Part shown: piece after piece, positions 1 through 9,918 of the stretch
Layout of the letters: the number at the start of each line of letters is the position of its first letter
Numbering within the stretch: position 1 is the first letter of the stretch
Assembly (NCBI GenBank): GCA_027485855.1
Contig: JAIXQD010000033.1
Span: 1-64,000, forward strand
Origin: Rickettsiales bacterium
Lineage (GTDB): Bacteria; Pseudomonadota; Alphaproteobacteria; G027485855
Length of the DNA stretch: 64,000 bases
Direction of reading: 5' to 3'
Notes under the pieces: generated by a model
The model's database searches: none
The model's input: only the letters and a program-made list of their open reading frames with translations
What the model was told of the DNA's origin: nothing
Program-made: the position numbers and the translations under genes

Positions 1-3000
1 CACTGGTGTTATAAGCCAATGTGCCCGAGAGCACGCTCTGGTTTTGTGAGAGCTTAAAGCCATCATAGGCCACATTAAAGGCCGGGTTATCATCACCATA
101 ATAACGGCTGGCATTTTGCACGGTGATGGTCAGCGGCGCGGCATCAACCGTTAATGTGCCGGGAGTAAGAGTAAAGCCATAGCCAAGCTCTGAGGCAAGG
201 TTATTAAGCCCCAGCTCAATATCATAAGTACCAGCAGGAGATGTGTTGAGCGCAGTGGTGCTTATTGTTGGCGCACCGGTGAAGGCATTGGCAGAACTAT
301 CATTATCTACATAGCCCGAGATACTATAACTAAGTGTAGGGTTGGCATCACCATAAAAACGGTTCTTATTGTCGGCTAGAAACACCAGCTGCGGCGCCTG
401 GCTATACATGTAGACGCCGCCACTTTCAGCAATTGTTGCTGGCGCATTATTAGCGAAGGTTCGGTTATAGCGTTTTGTACCGGTAATGCCGTTAAGTAAA
501 GTGCCAGAAACAGTGCCTGTATAAATGAGATAGCGCCCAGCACCCGTACTCAGCACCGAGCCCCCGACATTATTAATCAGATTACTGCCGGCTGCTAAAA
601 TAATGCTGTTACCAGAGCCACTGGCGACCAAATTTTGATCAAGGGTTATATTGCCAGCAGTGGTGCGCAGGCTGATGTTACGCGCGGTGACCCCATTTAC
701 GCCATTGACTGAACCGACTGTCAGCGCGGCACCAGTCACCAGATTAAAATCTGCCGCTGAACTAGCAAGGTTAGCCGCGATGGTTGCAACACTATTGTTG
801 GCAAGAAATGTTGGCGCATCCATGCTTGAAAGCTGCAGAGCGCCTGCAGAAAAACTACTGCCGCTGCTTTGTATAAAGGTGCCATCACCAATTGTGAGGC
901 GCAATTGACCCGTAACAGTAAGGCTTGAATTAGCAGACTGGGCAATGTTGGCAGAAGTAACGTTGGTCGTAACAGTAAAATTGCCGCCAGCCGAGCCATT
1001 GGCCAGACTTATACCCGAAGGGCTAACGCTAACCAGCTGAACATTTCCGCCATTAGCGCTGTTTGTTTGCAAAGATACTGTGCCTGAAAGCAGATTGTTT
1101 TGATTAAGCGTAATGGCTTGCCCAGATGCCGATATGGCAGTAATAGCCGTGTTACCAGCTATAGTCGCAACGCCCGTTTGGGTGACACTGCCAGAGCTCA
1201 GCGAGACAGTGAAGTTGCCCGTATTGCCATTGGCTGTCGTTGTTGTAATGGCAGGCAACACAAGGCCCGCGCCCGAAGTAATAGACAAAGCACCAAGTGC
1301 AGCGCCCCCGCCAAGGGCGGCGCTTAAAGTAACTGTGCCCGCGCCAGAATTAAGCGTTAATGTGCGCGCGGTAGAATCTGAATCTATTGAACTGCCCGTT
1401 ACAATGTTGCCGCCAGCGCTGTTAAGCGTGATATTATCCAATAATTCTATGCCGCCGGCTGAAAGCGTGATGTCCCCACCGCTTGTGGTGATGTTACCGC
1501 CAAGTGTGGTAAGCCCCGCATTTATAAAAGTGAAAGAACCTGTCCCAGATATGTTACCACTTAAACTGATGCTGGCATTACCCGCACGGAAGGCAAGCGG
1601 CGAAGTAAAATCATAAGCGCCAATGGCATAACTAGCCGCACCATCACTACGACCAAAGGTGATATTGTTAAAGCCCCCAATAGCATCAAGTTCGGTGCTT
1701 GTAAGATTATGTGTACCACCGCTCCCCGCAATGCTTATGGTGGTGGCAGCATCGATTGGCATAATAACTAGACTGCCAAGAGCACCGCCAGAAATTGTAC
1801 CAGAGGCGCCGCTCAGCATCACTGTATTGGCCTCAATAGTCAGTGTAGAGTTATTAACGCTCAGCGTTGCACCGGCATTTTGCGTGAAGGCATCTGCAGC
1901 AGCAGACCCTGTTAAGAAACCAAGATTAGCCGCAGCGCTGGTCGTGACCGCAGCTGCTGTATCAAGCGTTATGGTGCCGCCAACGCCAGGACTGCGGATA
2001 ATTGTATTGCGTGCAAAATTGACAACACCATCTAAAGTAATAGTGCCAGCGCTATCGGCCCTGCCGATTGTTTGCGTACTAAAACCAGAAAGCGTTGCAA
2101 GCTCAGTTGCGGTCAGCGATAAGCCGCCCGTGCCTGCCCCTATGCCGATTGAGCGCGTTGCATCGATTGGCATTAAAACAATCGTCGCCCCATTCGAGCC
2201 GGATATTGAATTCGCCGCACCACTCAGCGCCACAGAGTTTGCCTCAATAGTGAAAATGCCAGCATTAAGCGAGATAACCGCACCAGAGGTTTGCGTAAAT
2301 GTATTAGCCGCGGCACTACCCGCCAATATATTTACATCTACACCGGATGCGGCAGTAATATTTGCTGTTGCGTCAAAAGTGACGGCGCCGCCTACTCCAC
2401 CACTGCGGAACAGCGTATCGCGCGACAGCGCCAGCACGCCACCAACAGTCAGCGCAACTGTGCTATTAGCGCGGCCAAAGGTTTGACTGGTAAAGCCAGA
2501 AAATACACTCAGTGCGGTGCTATTTAAAACGACATTACCAGCTCCTGCACCAATACCCAAGGTGCGTGTCGGATCGACTGGCATGACGAGTAAAGTTGCA
2601 CTATTGCTTCCCGATATAGAGTTGGCTCCAGCCAAAGTTATGGTGTTGGCCTCAATTGTCAGTGTGCCACCATTAACTGCAATTGTGGCACCTGACGCTT
2701 GTGTAAAAGCATTGGCCGCAGCACTGCCGGCCAGGAAATTAATGTTGACGCCAGAGGCACCTGTAATTGCCGCAGTTGCAGTCAGCGAAATCTGCCCACC
2801 AGAACCAGCACTACGAATGGTTGTGTTGTGTGCCAACGAAACAGCGCCTGTTATAGTTATTGTTGCCGCACCATCGGCCCGACCAATAATGACAGAGCCA
2901 AAATTACCTATACTATCTAAGACGGTTTGCGTTATCTGCGGCGTACCGGCTGCTGTACCAATACCAAATGCAGTGCCTGCTGCCGTAGGCTGAAAAGTAA

Positions 3001-6000
3001 TTGTGCTATTGCTATTGCCAACAAAGCTGGCGCCCGAGGCAATGCTTAATAAGTTGGCATTAATCGTGATCGAGCCGCCATTATTGGTAATCGAAGCTGT
3101 TGCCGGCATGACAAATGTGTTGCTGGTGGGGCTACCTGTTGTGCCACTACCCGGCGTAAAAATAATGCCCCTACCCGTGCCAGACATGGTGATGGCCGTA
3201 GTAGAACCCAAAGTAATATTGCCCGCAGCGCCACCGGCTTGAAATGTTGTAGTGCGATTAAGCGCCACAGAACCATCAACCGAAAGAGTTGCCGTGCTTG
3301 AACCAAGACCAAAAACCTGCGAGGCAAAGCCGCTCGTGCGGTCGATTACGGCCTGTGTAATTTGTAAGTTGCCAGCGCCTGTGCCGATGCCCACAGATGA
3401 TGTAGCTACTATAGGATTTATAGTTAAAATACCCGTGCCAATAATACTTGCCGTACTACTAATCGAGATATTATTGGCATTAAAAGTAACCGCACCGCCC
3501 GAATTATTGGTCAGCGACGCGCCAGCGGCCATAGTGATGCTATTGATTGCTGGCGTGCCAGTAAAAGTTGTGGCGCTGCCTGCCGTTAATATTAAACCAA
3601 TTGAGCTGCCCGTGCTCATAGTAAGCACTGTTGTGCCCAACATATTAATAAGGCCGCCCGAGCCAGGCGAACGAATTATGGTAGGAAGCGCAAAGTTAAT
3701 TGTGCCGTCAATTGTTATCGCGCTGGTCTGCGTCGTACGACCAATCGTCAACAACGTAAAGCCCGAGAATGAATTGAGCAGCGCTTGGGTTACCTGTAAA
3801 TTTCCGCTGCCTGTGCCAATGCCAATTGTATTTGCATCGGCAGTATTTTGCAGGACCAATGTGCCATTACCGGTAGCAGTTCCACCACTGGCGACGATAT
3901 TATTTGAGTTAAATGTTACACTACCGCCAGAGCCTGTATTATTAGTTATCGAACTGCCAGATGCCAAAGTGATACTATTAATGGCCGGCGTGCCCGTATA
4001 GGTTGTTCCTGTGCCAGACTGAAAGGCAAGGATAATGTTGGTGCCGCTCGTTGTTAAACTCGTCGTACCAAGGATATTTATAGCACCCGCAGCGCCACCC
4101 ATACGCAGTGTTGCTGAACGTGCCAAATTGATCGTGCCGTCAATTGTCATAACTGCCGTGGCTGTGGTGCGGCCTATTGTTAAACTGGTCCAACCGCTGC
4201 TGAAGGCATCTAGCTCGGCCTGCGTCAATTGAAGATTGCCAGTGCCCGTGCCAATGCCGATGCTAATATTATCCGCATTGGGCGCTATGACGATTGTACC
4301 ATTACCCACAATAGAGCCAGCTGCTGCGCTTGAGGTAACTGTATTGGCGTTAATTGCAATAGATGCAGTAGCACCGGTGTTATTAGAAATTGTAGCGCCA
4401 TTTGCAATCGTCAGCGCGTCGGCAGCGTTGCTGCCAGCGGTAATAGTGAGCGCTCGATTGGCGCCAGAAAGCGTGATAGAGGCAGCACTCGTAAGTGAAA
4501 TGCTACCACCCGCACCGCTAGCACGAAGAGTAATGGGGCCATTAAATGATAGCGCACCGCCAATAGTGTGCGCAACCGTACCCGAGGTGCGCCCAAGCAC
4601 AAGAGCGGTAAAACCTGTCATGCTATCGATAAGAGACTGGCTAACAGATAATGTACCAGCACCACCCGCGATGCCTATGCTAGCTGTATCTGTAGCAGAC
4701 TGAATTGTGAGCGTGCTATTTCCACTCACATTACCTGAGGCAGAGTTATTGACTAAACTATTTGTCGTAAATGCAATAGAGCCCGTGCCACCACCGGCAG
4801 CACTACTTATCACTGCACCACTGGCAATTGTTATAGCATCGGTTGTGCCGCTGCCTGATTGCAAAGTTAAGGTGCGCGTGCCAGCGCCGCTAATAGACAT
4901 GTTGGTGCTAGCGCCAAAATTTATATTGCCGCCTGCTCCTGTCATCGTAAATGTATAATTTCTTGGGGCCAATGTAAGTGTGCCATCAATATTTAGTGCG
5001 ACGGTGCCCGCTGCGTTGCCAATGGTTACACCTGTTGCGGTTGAGCTAATGGCGCTGAAGTTTGCTTGCGAAAATTGCCATGTGCCTGTGCCATCGCCTA
5101 TACCAATCGTTGTAGCTGCCGTACTGGGGCCTAAAGTTATTGTGCCTGTTGTAGTAACAGCATTGGCTGTGGTGGCCCAAGTCAGGCTATTAGAAGAAAC
5201 AACAAGGCTATTATTATTTAAAGGCAGAGTATTGCCCGTACCAAAATTGACTGTGCCGCTGCCGGCGCTCATCGTAATAGTACGCGCAGATGCATTATTA
5301 TTGTAGGTAAAGCCATTATTAAAAATAAAGCTGCCGCCTGTGCCAGCTGTGGCACCAGCCGTTGCCCCAGGCACAACGCTAAAACTCGCTGTTGCGTTTT
5401 GTGTTTGTGTGAGGCGCCCTGTAAAAGTAAAGCTGCCGCCATTGCCATTAGTGCCCGTGGCACCCGCAGCAGCACCACCATTGGCTGTTAAGGCTGTTGT
5501 ATTGCCAATGCCACTTGCGGCACTAATATTTATTGTGGCGCCATTGCCCGCAACAGCATTTCCGGTGGCAGCCCCACCTGTGGCAGTAATGCCCGCAAGG
5601 CTTATGGTGTTAGCGCCACCCGTGGCCGCAAGCGTGATATTGCCAGCATTGCCGCCGGCAAAGTTGCCCGCCGAACCAGCGCCGCCTGATGTAGTCAATA
5701 AGCCCGTGGTTATTTGCGTGCCGCTTATATTTATGGCACCACCGGCAAAACCTGCACTTGAGGCACCGGCGCCACCGGTTGTGGTTTGCGCTGCCGTTGT
5801 TACAGTGCCTGATGCAGTGATGGTGATACTACCGCCAATACGGCCGGTACTCGTGGTGTTGATTGCACCCGTAGTTATTGTGCCGCCAGTTAGGCTGATA
5901 TTACCTAAGGCCGTGCTACCAAGCGCAAATGTAGTAATGTTGCCGGTGCCTGCATTTATAGTCAGCGTTCGCGCCGCTGCGGCCGAGCTACCTGCCACGG

Positions 6001-7819
6001 CCATGTTACCAAAACTTACATTACCATTATTGGTTGTAATGCTGATATTTGCATTTAGCGTGATAGCACCCGTGCCGGCATTGTTGTTAAAAGTAACGGC
6101 ACCTGTTGTCGCACTACCAATATTAGCCGAAAGCCCAACACCGCCTGCCGCGGTGCGTGTGCTGGAGCCGGTATCATTGACGCTAAAAGTTAAGCTTGCA
6201 CCATTAGACTGAATTGTCGCACCACTCGCTTGTGTAATGGCATTACCTGCACGGAAACTGACACTGGTGGTCGAGGCATTGCTAAAATTAAGCGCACTAT
6301 TGATATTGATGCTGCGTGAGGCTTGAATATCAACATTACCCGTGAGCGCTTGAATAACCCCCGCTGAGAATGTGGCATCGGTTGTGGCGCTCGGCACCAA
6401 AAATTGCAGATAAGTGCCGACATTAGCATCATCGGGGCCTGCGGCGGCTTGTATGGTTATATCACGCGGGTCAAGCAATATTCGGCCAAACTGCCCCTTG
6501 GGCGCCAGCACATCAACCCAGCCAGAGAAATGTAAAGTTTCACGGCCCGATGTTTCAACAAAGCCGCCATCGCCGCCTTGCGCGCCGCCACGGGCCAAAA
6601 TGGTGCCGCCAAAATATGTGCTGTTATCTGCCCAAATAATCGCGCGGCCCGCATCGCCTTGCTCGGTTGCGCTTACATCAATAAGCGCGTCTTTATGCAC
6701 AAAATTGCGCTGCGCATTTGGTTTGCCGTCAATCGATTGACCTAAATAATCGCCGCCGACTAAAACCTCGCCGCCGCCAGCCTTGCCGCTGGCATCAATA
6801 TGGGCGCCCGCATCAATGGCGATTTTTTCGCCCGATATTTGTACCTTGCCACCCTTGCTCTTGGGCTCGGTGCCTCTGGCATCTAACTTACCCGTGACCA
6901 GCACAACACCACTATCACCGCCATCTAAAATGATTTTGCCATTTTGCCGCTTAAGACTGCGCGCCTCAACAATGCCTTTATTATTCACGGCTTGAGTTAA
7001 GGCTGCATCGCGCAAACGTGCCTGCATCACAACTTCGCCGCCATTCGCACTAAGCAGGCCGCTATTGCTAACAGCCGCATTTGTTTTTTCGCCATTCGGC
7101 AGAGTTTGTTGTGCCTCGGTGGCACCCCCTACAAGCACATTTAACAAACCATCGCCGGCAAGATCGATGGTGGTATATTCGCCCGCTTGCAACGCCACCC
7201 GCCCTTGGGGCGCTTGCACAACACCACGATTATCAACAGCACTGCCCACCAAAACAACTTGGCCCCCCGAGGATATATTGATGTTGCCCTCGTTGAGAAC
7301 GGCCCCTTTAAGTTTAGCGTTTGTTTTAGCGCCCGCTGTTAAAGCCGATGTGCCAATATCTGCGCCAGCTGCCACAAGCCCCGCAACATCAATGTGAGAT
7401 TTTGGCCCAAACCAAACGCCTTGCGGATTGGATAGCACCACACGCCCATTTGAACTTAGCTGGCCAAACACCTGACTGGGCGATGCACCAACAACGCGGT
7501 TATGCGTAAGGGCGGTGGCGTTGGGCTGATCGATTTGCACACGCGCATTTTCGCCGATGCCAAAATATTGCCAATCAATACCGGTGAATTGGGTTTGTGT
7601 TTGTATTTGTAAATTATTGCCGCTTAACTGATTGATCTGCGCTTGGCCTGCAGTGACCTCTCCGCCTTGCGGCAGATCTTGGGCATAGATATTTTCTGTC
7701 TGGACAACCAGCAGTGCAAATATGGATACAGAGGTAAGCAGAAATCGATAGAATGCATACGGTCCCGCCCTCGGCGGCCCGACACTTAATCTTGAATTGG
7801 TAATATCATTGTAGGCCAT
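1..7819 (-). CDS. Two-partner-secretion filamentous adhesin (FHA/HMW-like), C-terminus cut by window edge
   Basis: An open frame of 2606 codons reads from the ATG at 7819 to the window edge without a stop, so the C-terminus is missing. Residues about 1-47 are a long N-terminal region ending in a hydrophobic signal segment and a likely cleavage after YAQ. The next ~120 residues are a TPS (haemagglutination activity) domain, with NRVVGASPSQVFGQL and SNPQGVWFG matching the family motifs. The central part is a beta-helix-like array of Gly/Ser/Thr/Asn-rich repeats, and the last visible part has two MBG-like units with FYGDANP and YYGDDNP. TPS proteins cross the outer membrane through a TpsB (ShlB-type) pore; none is in the window. 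A Shine-Dalgarno GAGGTG lies 4 bases before the start. Role in adhesion is inferred from the family. Confidence 0.9.
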   Translation of the reverse strand, partial: MAYNDITNSRLSVGPPRAGPYAFYRFLLTSVSIFALLVVQTENIYAQDLPQGGEVTAGQAQINQLSGNNLQIQTQTQFTGIDWQYFGIGENARVQIDQPNATALTHNRVVGASPSQVFGQLSSNGRVVLSNPQGVWFGPKSHIDVAGLVAAGADIGTSALTAGAKTNAKLKGAVLNEGNINISSGGQVVLVGSAVDNRGVVQAPQGRVALQAGEYTTIDLAGDGLLNVLVGGATEAQQTLPNGEKTNAAVSNSGLLSANGGEVVMQARLRDAALTQAVNNKGIVEARSLKRQNGKIILDGGDSGVVLVTGKLDARGTEPKSKGGKVQISGEKIAIDAGAHIDASGKAGGGEVLVGGDYLGQSIDGKPNAQRNFVHKDALIDVSATEQGDAGRAIIWADNSTYFGGTILARGGAQGGDGGFVETSGRETLHFSGWVDVLAPKGQFGRILLDPRDITIQAAAGPDDANVGTYLQFLVPSATTDATFSAGVIQALTGNVDIQASRSININSALNFSNASTTSVSFRAGNAITQASGATIQSNGASLTFSVNDTGSSTRTAAGGVGLSANIGSATTGAVTFNNNAGTGAITLNANISITTNNGNVSFGNMAVAGSSAAAARTLTINAGTGNITTFALGSTALGNISLTGGTITTGAINTTSTGRIGGSITITASGTVTTAAQTTTGGAGASSAGFAGGAINISGTQITTGLLTTSGGAGSAGNFAGGNAGNITLAATGGANTISLAGITATGGAATGNAVAGNGATINISAASGIGNTTALTANGGAAAGATGTNGNGGSFTFTGRLTQTQNATASFSVVPGATAGATAGTGGSFIFNNGFTYNNNASARTITMSAGSGTVNFGTGNTLPLNNNSLVVSSNSLTWATTANAVTTTGTITLGPSTAATTIGIGDGTGTWQFSQANFSAISSTATGVTIGNAAGTVALNIDGTLTLAPRNYTFTMTGAGGNINFGASTNMSISGAGTRTLTLQSGSGTTDAITIASGAVISSAAGGGTGSIAFTTNSLVNNSASGNVSGNSTLTIQSATDTASIGIAGGAGTLSVSQSLIDSMTGFTALVLGRTSGTVAHTIGGALSFNGPITLRASGAGGSISLTSAASITLSGANRALTITAGSNAADALTIANGATISNNTGATASIAINANTVTSSAAAGSIVGNGTIVIAPNADNISIGIGTGTGNLQLTQAELDAFSSGWTSLTIGRTTATAVMTIDGTINLARSATLRMGGAAGAINILGTTSLTTSGTNIILAFQSGTGTTYTGTPAINSITLASGSSITNNTGSGGSVTFNSNNIVASGGTATGNGTLVLQNTADANTIGIGTGSGNLQVTQALLNSFSGFTLLTIGRTTQTSAITIDGTINFALPTIIRSPGSGGLINMLGTTVLTMSTGSSIGLILTAGSATTFTGTPAINSITMAAGASLTNNSGGAVTFNANNISISSTASIIGTGILTINPIVATSSVGIGTGAGNLQITQAVIDRTSGFASQVFGLGSSTATLSVDGSVALNRTTTFQAGGAAGNITLGSTTAITMSGTGRGIIFTPGSGTTGSPTSNTFVMPATASITNNGGSITINANLLSIASGASFVGNSNSTITFQPTAAGTAFGIGTAAGTPQITQTVLDSIGNFGSVIIGRADGAATITITGAVSLAHNTTIRSAGSGGQISLTATAAITGASGVNINFLAGSAAANAFTQASGATIAVNGGTLTIEANTITLAGANSISGSNSATLLVMPVDPTRTLGIGAGAGNVVLNSTALSVFSGFTSQTFGRANSTVALTVGGVLALSRDTLFRSGGVGGAVTFDATANITAASGVDVNILAGSAAANTFTQTSGAVISLNAGIFTIEANSVALSGAANSISGSNGATIVLMPIDATRSIGIGAGTGGLSLTATELATLSGFSTQTIGRADSAGTITLDGVVNFARNTIIRSPGVGGTITLDTAAAVTTSAAANLGFLTGSAAADAFTQNAGATLSVNNSTLTIEANTVMLSGASGTISGGALGSLVIMPIDAATTISIAGSGGTHNLTSTELDAIGGFNNITFGRSDGAASYAIGAYDFTSPLAFRAGNASISLSGNISGTGSFTFINAGLTTLGGNITTSGGDITLSAGGIELLDNITLNSAGGNIVTGSSIDSDSTARTLTLNSGAGTVTLSAALGGGAALGALSITSGAGLVLPAITTTTANGNTGNFTVSLSSGSVTQTGVATIAGNTAITAISASGQAITLNQNNLLSGTVSLQTNSANGGNVQLVSVSPSGISLANGSAGGNFTVTTNVTSANIAQSANSSLTVTGQLRLTIGDGTFIQSSGSSFSAGALQLSSMDAPTFLANNSVATIAANLASSAADFNLVTGAALTVGSVNGVNGVTARNISLRTTAGNITLDQNLVASGSGNSIILAAGSNLINNVGGSVLSTGAGRYLIYTGTVSGTLLNGITGTKRYNRTFANNAPATIAESGGVYMYSQAPQLVFLADNKNRFYGDANPTLSYSISGYVDNDSSANAFTGAPTISTTALNTSPAGTYDIELGLNNLASELGYGFTLTPGTLTVDAAPLTITVQNASRYYGDDNPAFNVAYDGFKLSQNQSVLSGTLAYNTS
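1700..5200 (-). repeat. About nine long tandem repeats inside the adhesin gene
   Basis: A recurrent protein motif (GIGxGxG, then a leucine-rich stretch, GFxxxxxGR and a TIDG-like segment) appears about nine times. Anchors lie near 1750, 2162, 2573, 2985, 3408, 3836, 4272, 4690 and 5115, giving a period of roughly 411-436 bases (137-145 residues). The three units at 1750-2985 are closest in length and sequence, for example SGSNGAT and MPIDATR versus MPVDPTR; the others are more diverged. This is typical of a beta-helical adhesin shaft that grows by unequal recombination. Confidence 0.8.
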
Positions 7820-8221
7820 TACACCTCAGTTGAAAAATTTCTAACATTTGATATTAACAGAAAATGTGATTTTTTTCCATTTTTTCAAATAGTTAGCAAT
7901 TTCTTAACAAGATATTTCTAGGTGCGTTGGCCGAGCATAAAAGGCGAGCTTTAGTAGAAATACGCAGAAAAATTATGGACAATTCTTATTCAATATCAAC
8001 ACCATAAACAAAACAGCCGACATTAATTAATAATGCCTTAAGACATCGCCCAGTCGTAAACAAATTTTATGGCGCAACAATGTTGTGATAAAAAAAGCGC
8101 GATAGCCGCAAATTTAGGGCGGCCAATCACACAAAATAGGAATGATGACCTGCTGGCCAAAACCGCGATTCTTATGCAAAATTAGGCCAATATGACATTA
8201 TTCCTAATTAATTTTTCTGCA
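7820..8221. other. 402-base AT-rich intergenic region upstream of the adhesin
   Basis: No gene is seen. The stretch must hold the adhesin promoter (reading left) and the 3' end of the TerC-like gene, which also reads left. A weak terminator candidate for the latter is a GCCGC/GCGGC stem at 8105-8123 followed, after 8 bases, by seven A on the plus strand (U on the transcript) at 8090-8096. A short near-palindrome CAACAATGTTG lies near 8076. No convincing -35/-10 pair was found for the adhesin; TAATAT near 7850 is a possible -10. Confidence 0.4.
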
Positions 8222-8887
8222 TTAAAAGTGATGCGCCACTTCAAGTGCGCCATGATAAACCATATCAAGCGCCACATATAAGATAACTGCTAGGCCGAAA
8301 TAGGCAATCCAATGATGACGCTGCAAAAGCCGCGCAATAAAAACTGCCGCCGCACCCATAAGCGCCACAGATAAAACAAGCCCAAAAATAATCACAGTTG
8401 GGTGATCGCGGGCGGCGCCTGCGACTGCCAGCATATTATCAAGCGACATAGAAATATCGGCCAAGACAATTTGCCAGATGGCGGCTCGCATGGTTATGGC
8501 ATTTGTCTCGGGCGCTGCTGGTGCTGGCGTGGCAGCTTGTTGCTCACCCGTGATGGCGGCCACGGCTTGCTCGGCTGCGGCCATTTCAGCAATTTGCTGC
8601 TGGCGCGTGCGCCTTAATTCACGCCACATTTTCCAACTCACCCACAGCAGCAACAAACCACCGGCTGCCATCAGCCCAACAATTTTCATGAGGTGGCTGG
8701 TGAAAAGCGCAAAAAATATTCGTAAAATCGTGGCTGCAATAATGCCGAATAAAATCACCCGATTGCGCTGTGCCGCCGGCAGTGATGCCGCGACCAAGCC
8801 CACAACAATTGCGTTATCGCCAGCCAGCAACACATCGATGGCAATCACTTGCAGAAAAGTTAGAGTAATCTCGCTATCCATCACCAC
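8222..8887 (-). CDS. TerC/YjbE-family integral membrane protein
   Basis: The 221-residue product has the paired signature of the TerC/YjbE family: LLAGDNAIVVGLVAA near the N-terminus and DISMSLDNMLAVAGAA in the second half, each with acidic residues inside a membrane segment. About six membrane helices are visible, with a charged Ala/Glu/Gln-rich cytoplasmic loop around residues 75-115. Family members are linked to metal-ion (notably manganese) efflux or loading of exported enzymes; the substrate here is not shown. It starts 3 bases after the stop of the upstream rluA-like gene, so the two are probably co-transcribed. Met3 (MDSE) is an alternative start. Confidence 0.82.
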   Translation of the reverse strand: MVMDSEITLTFLQVIAIDVLLAGDNAIVVGLVAASLPAAQRNRVILFGIIAATILRIFFALFTSHLMKIVGLMAAGGLLLLWVSWKMWRELRRTRQQQIAEMAAAEQAVAAITGEQQAATPAPAAPETNAITMRAAIWQIVLADISMSLDNMLAVAGAARDHPTVIIFGLVLSVALMGAAAVFIARLLQRHHWIAYFGLAVILYVALDMVYHGALEVAHHF

Positions 8888-8890
8888 AAC

Positions 8891-9598
8891 CTAAACAGAT
8901 TCACGCCAGCTGCATAGCCTGAGCCTTGCTTCCATATGCGGCGGCGGCGGCGCTTGCACGGTTTTTGCTGTGGCGCGCGCCATCGGTATAGCAAGGCTTT
9001 GGGCATGCAAATTAAGCAAACTCATGATAGAGGCAAGGCCGCCATACAGCCGATCGCCCAAAATTGGGTGCCCCATGGCGGCGCAATGCAGACGTAGTTG
9101 ATGGGTGCGGCCCGTACGCGGCTTGAGCTCGAGCCAACTAAAATCATCCGCCGCACCCAGCACGCGATAATCGGTTTGGGCAGGCAAGCCTAAAGGGTCA
9201 ACGCGCATATGCCAGCCCTTTAGCGGGTTTTTTGGCGACAGCGGCAAATCGATTGTGCCCTCTGTTTGCGTGGGCTTACCATGCACGAGGGCCCAGTATG
9301 TTTTCTCGATTTGGCCAGAGGCAAATAAATGCCCCAAATGCGCCAAAGCGGCCTTATGCCGACCAAGTAAAAGGCAGCCACTGGTTTCGCGATCGAGCCT
9401 ATGTGCAAGGGCTGGGCTGTGCTTAAGCTCAAAGCGCAACTGGCTAAAATGCGGCTCAAGACTATCCGTACGGCCAGAGCCAGGATGCACAGCAATACCG
9501 CTTGGCTTGTTGAGCACCAGCATATCTGCATCTTTATACAAGACGCGCTCAGCAAGACGGCTTACATCTGGTTGGTTTTGAGTATCGGACAAGTCCAC
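8891..9598 (-). CDS. RluA-family RNA pseudouridine synthase
   Basis: The 235-residue protein converts specific uridines in rRNA or tRNA to pseudouridine. The catalytic motif HRLDRETSGCLLL holds the essential Asp, and KPSGIAVHPG, KTYWALVHG and RTGRTHQLRLH are standard family blocks. There is no N-terminal S4 domain and the length fits the short RluA type, but the exact target cannot be told from sequence. The start at 9598 is GTG, with a weak ribosome site; a TTG two codons later is possible. It leads a probable two-gene unit with the TerC-like gene and is preceded by an unusual structured leader (see 9617-9658). Confidence 0.85.
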   Translation of the reverse strand: MDLSDTQNQPDVSRLAERVLYKDADMLVLNKPSGIAVHPGSGRTDSLEPHFSQLRFELKHSPALAHRLDRETSGCLLLGRHKAALAHLGHLFASGQIEKTYWALVHGKPTQTEGTIDLPLSPKNPLKGWHMRVDPLGLPAQTDYRVLGAADDFSWLELKPRTGRTHQLRLHCAAMGHPILGDRLYGGLASIMSLLNLHAQSLAIPMARATAKTVQAPPPPHMEARLRLCSWRESV

Positions 9599-9616
9599 AG
9601 CTCGCTTTGTTTCTAC

Positions 9617-9658
9617 AAAAACAGCAAAGGGGACACAGCCTTACGGACATGCCCCCTT
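9617..9658 (-). terminator. Long GNRA-capped hairpin with U-run upstream of the rluA-like gene
   Basis: On the minus strand AAGGGG pairs with CCCCTT at 9627-9658. The stem continues inward through G-U and Watson-Crick pairs, with one mismatch, to a GUAA tetraloop. It is followed by TTGCTG and five T (9617-9621 on the plus strand). This looks like an intrinsic terminator or attenuator reading toward rluA, about 20 bases before its GTG start. No recognised gene lies between it and the tRNA, so either a small RNA ends here or it is a leader attenuator. Confidence 0.5.
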
Positions 9659-9802
9659 GCCATTGGCCTTGAACGTGACCTTAGGAGTCAGTGCTTTAGC
9701 TCGCCAAATGCTTTAAGCCCATTCAAAATAGCATAAAATGGGCGGTTTTCTGGCATAAAACTCGATAAAATTTTTTATTGCGCAAAAGATATAAAATTGC
9801 TG

Positions 9803-9831
9803 TTGCGTTACAATAAGTTAGGCTCTATACC
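9803..9831 (+). promoter_or_regulatory. Promoter of tRNA-Pro
   Basis: TTGCGT (9803-9808) and TATACC (9826-9831) are separated by 17 bases. Transcription would begin near 9838, about 4 bases before the mature tRNA 5' end, which is typical for a stand-alone tRNA gene. Confidence 0.6.
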
Positions 9832-9841
9832 GGAGACGATA

Positions 9842-9918
9842 CGGAGAGTAGCTCAGCCCGGTAGAGCACTGCTTTCGGGAAGCAGGGGCCGGAGGTTCGA
9901 ATCCTCTCTCTCCGACCA
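9842..9918 (+). tRNA. tRNA-Pro (anticodon CGG)
   Basis: A full cloverleaf of 77 nucleotides is visible: acceptor CGGAGAG/CTCTCCG, D-stem GCTC/GAGC, anticodon stem CTGCT/AGCAG with loop TTCGGGA, and T-arm GGAGG-TTCGAAT-CCTCT. The anticodon CGG at 9876-9878 reads CCG proline codons, and C at position 1 agrees with proline identity. The CCA tail is encoded (9916-9918). The mature end is immediately next to the stop codon of uppP on the other strand, with no spacer. Confidence 0.96.

Noticed and set aside
1700..5200. Repeat array as a CRISPR
   Set aside because: Unit length is over 400 bases, the units are coding and diverged, and there are no short identical repeats with unique spacers or cas genes.
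1659..6212. Several long plus-strand open frames with Pro/Ala/Val-rich translations
   Set aside because: They lie antisense to the adhesin and its low-complexity repeats, have no ribosome sites or domains, and break at repeat boundaries. The minus-strand frame is continuous and has recognisable TPS and MBG domains.
7820..8221. Small RNA or riboswitch upstream of the adhesin
   Set aside because: Only short, weak symmetries were found, with no recognisable aptamer or strong terminator.
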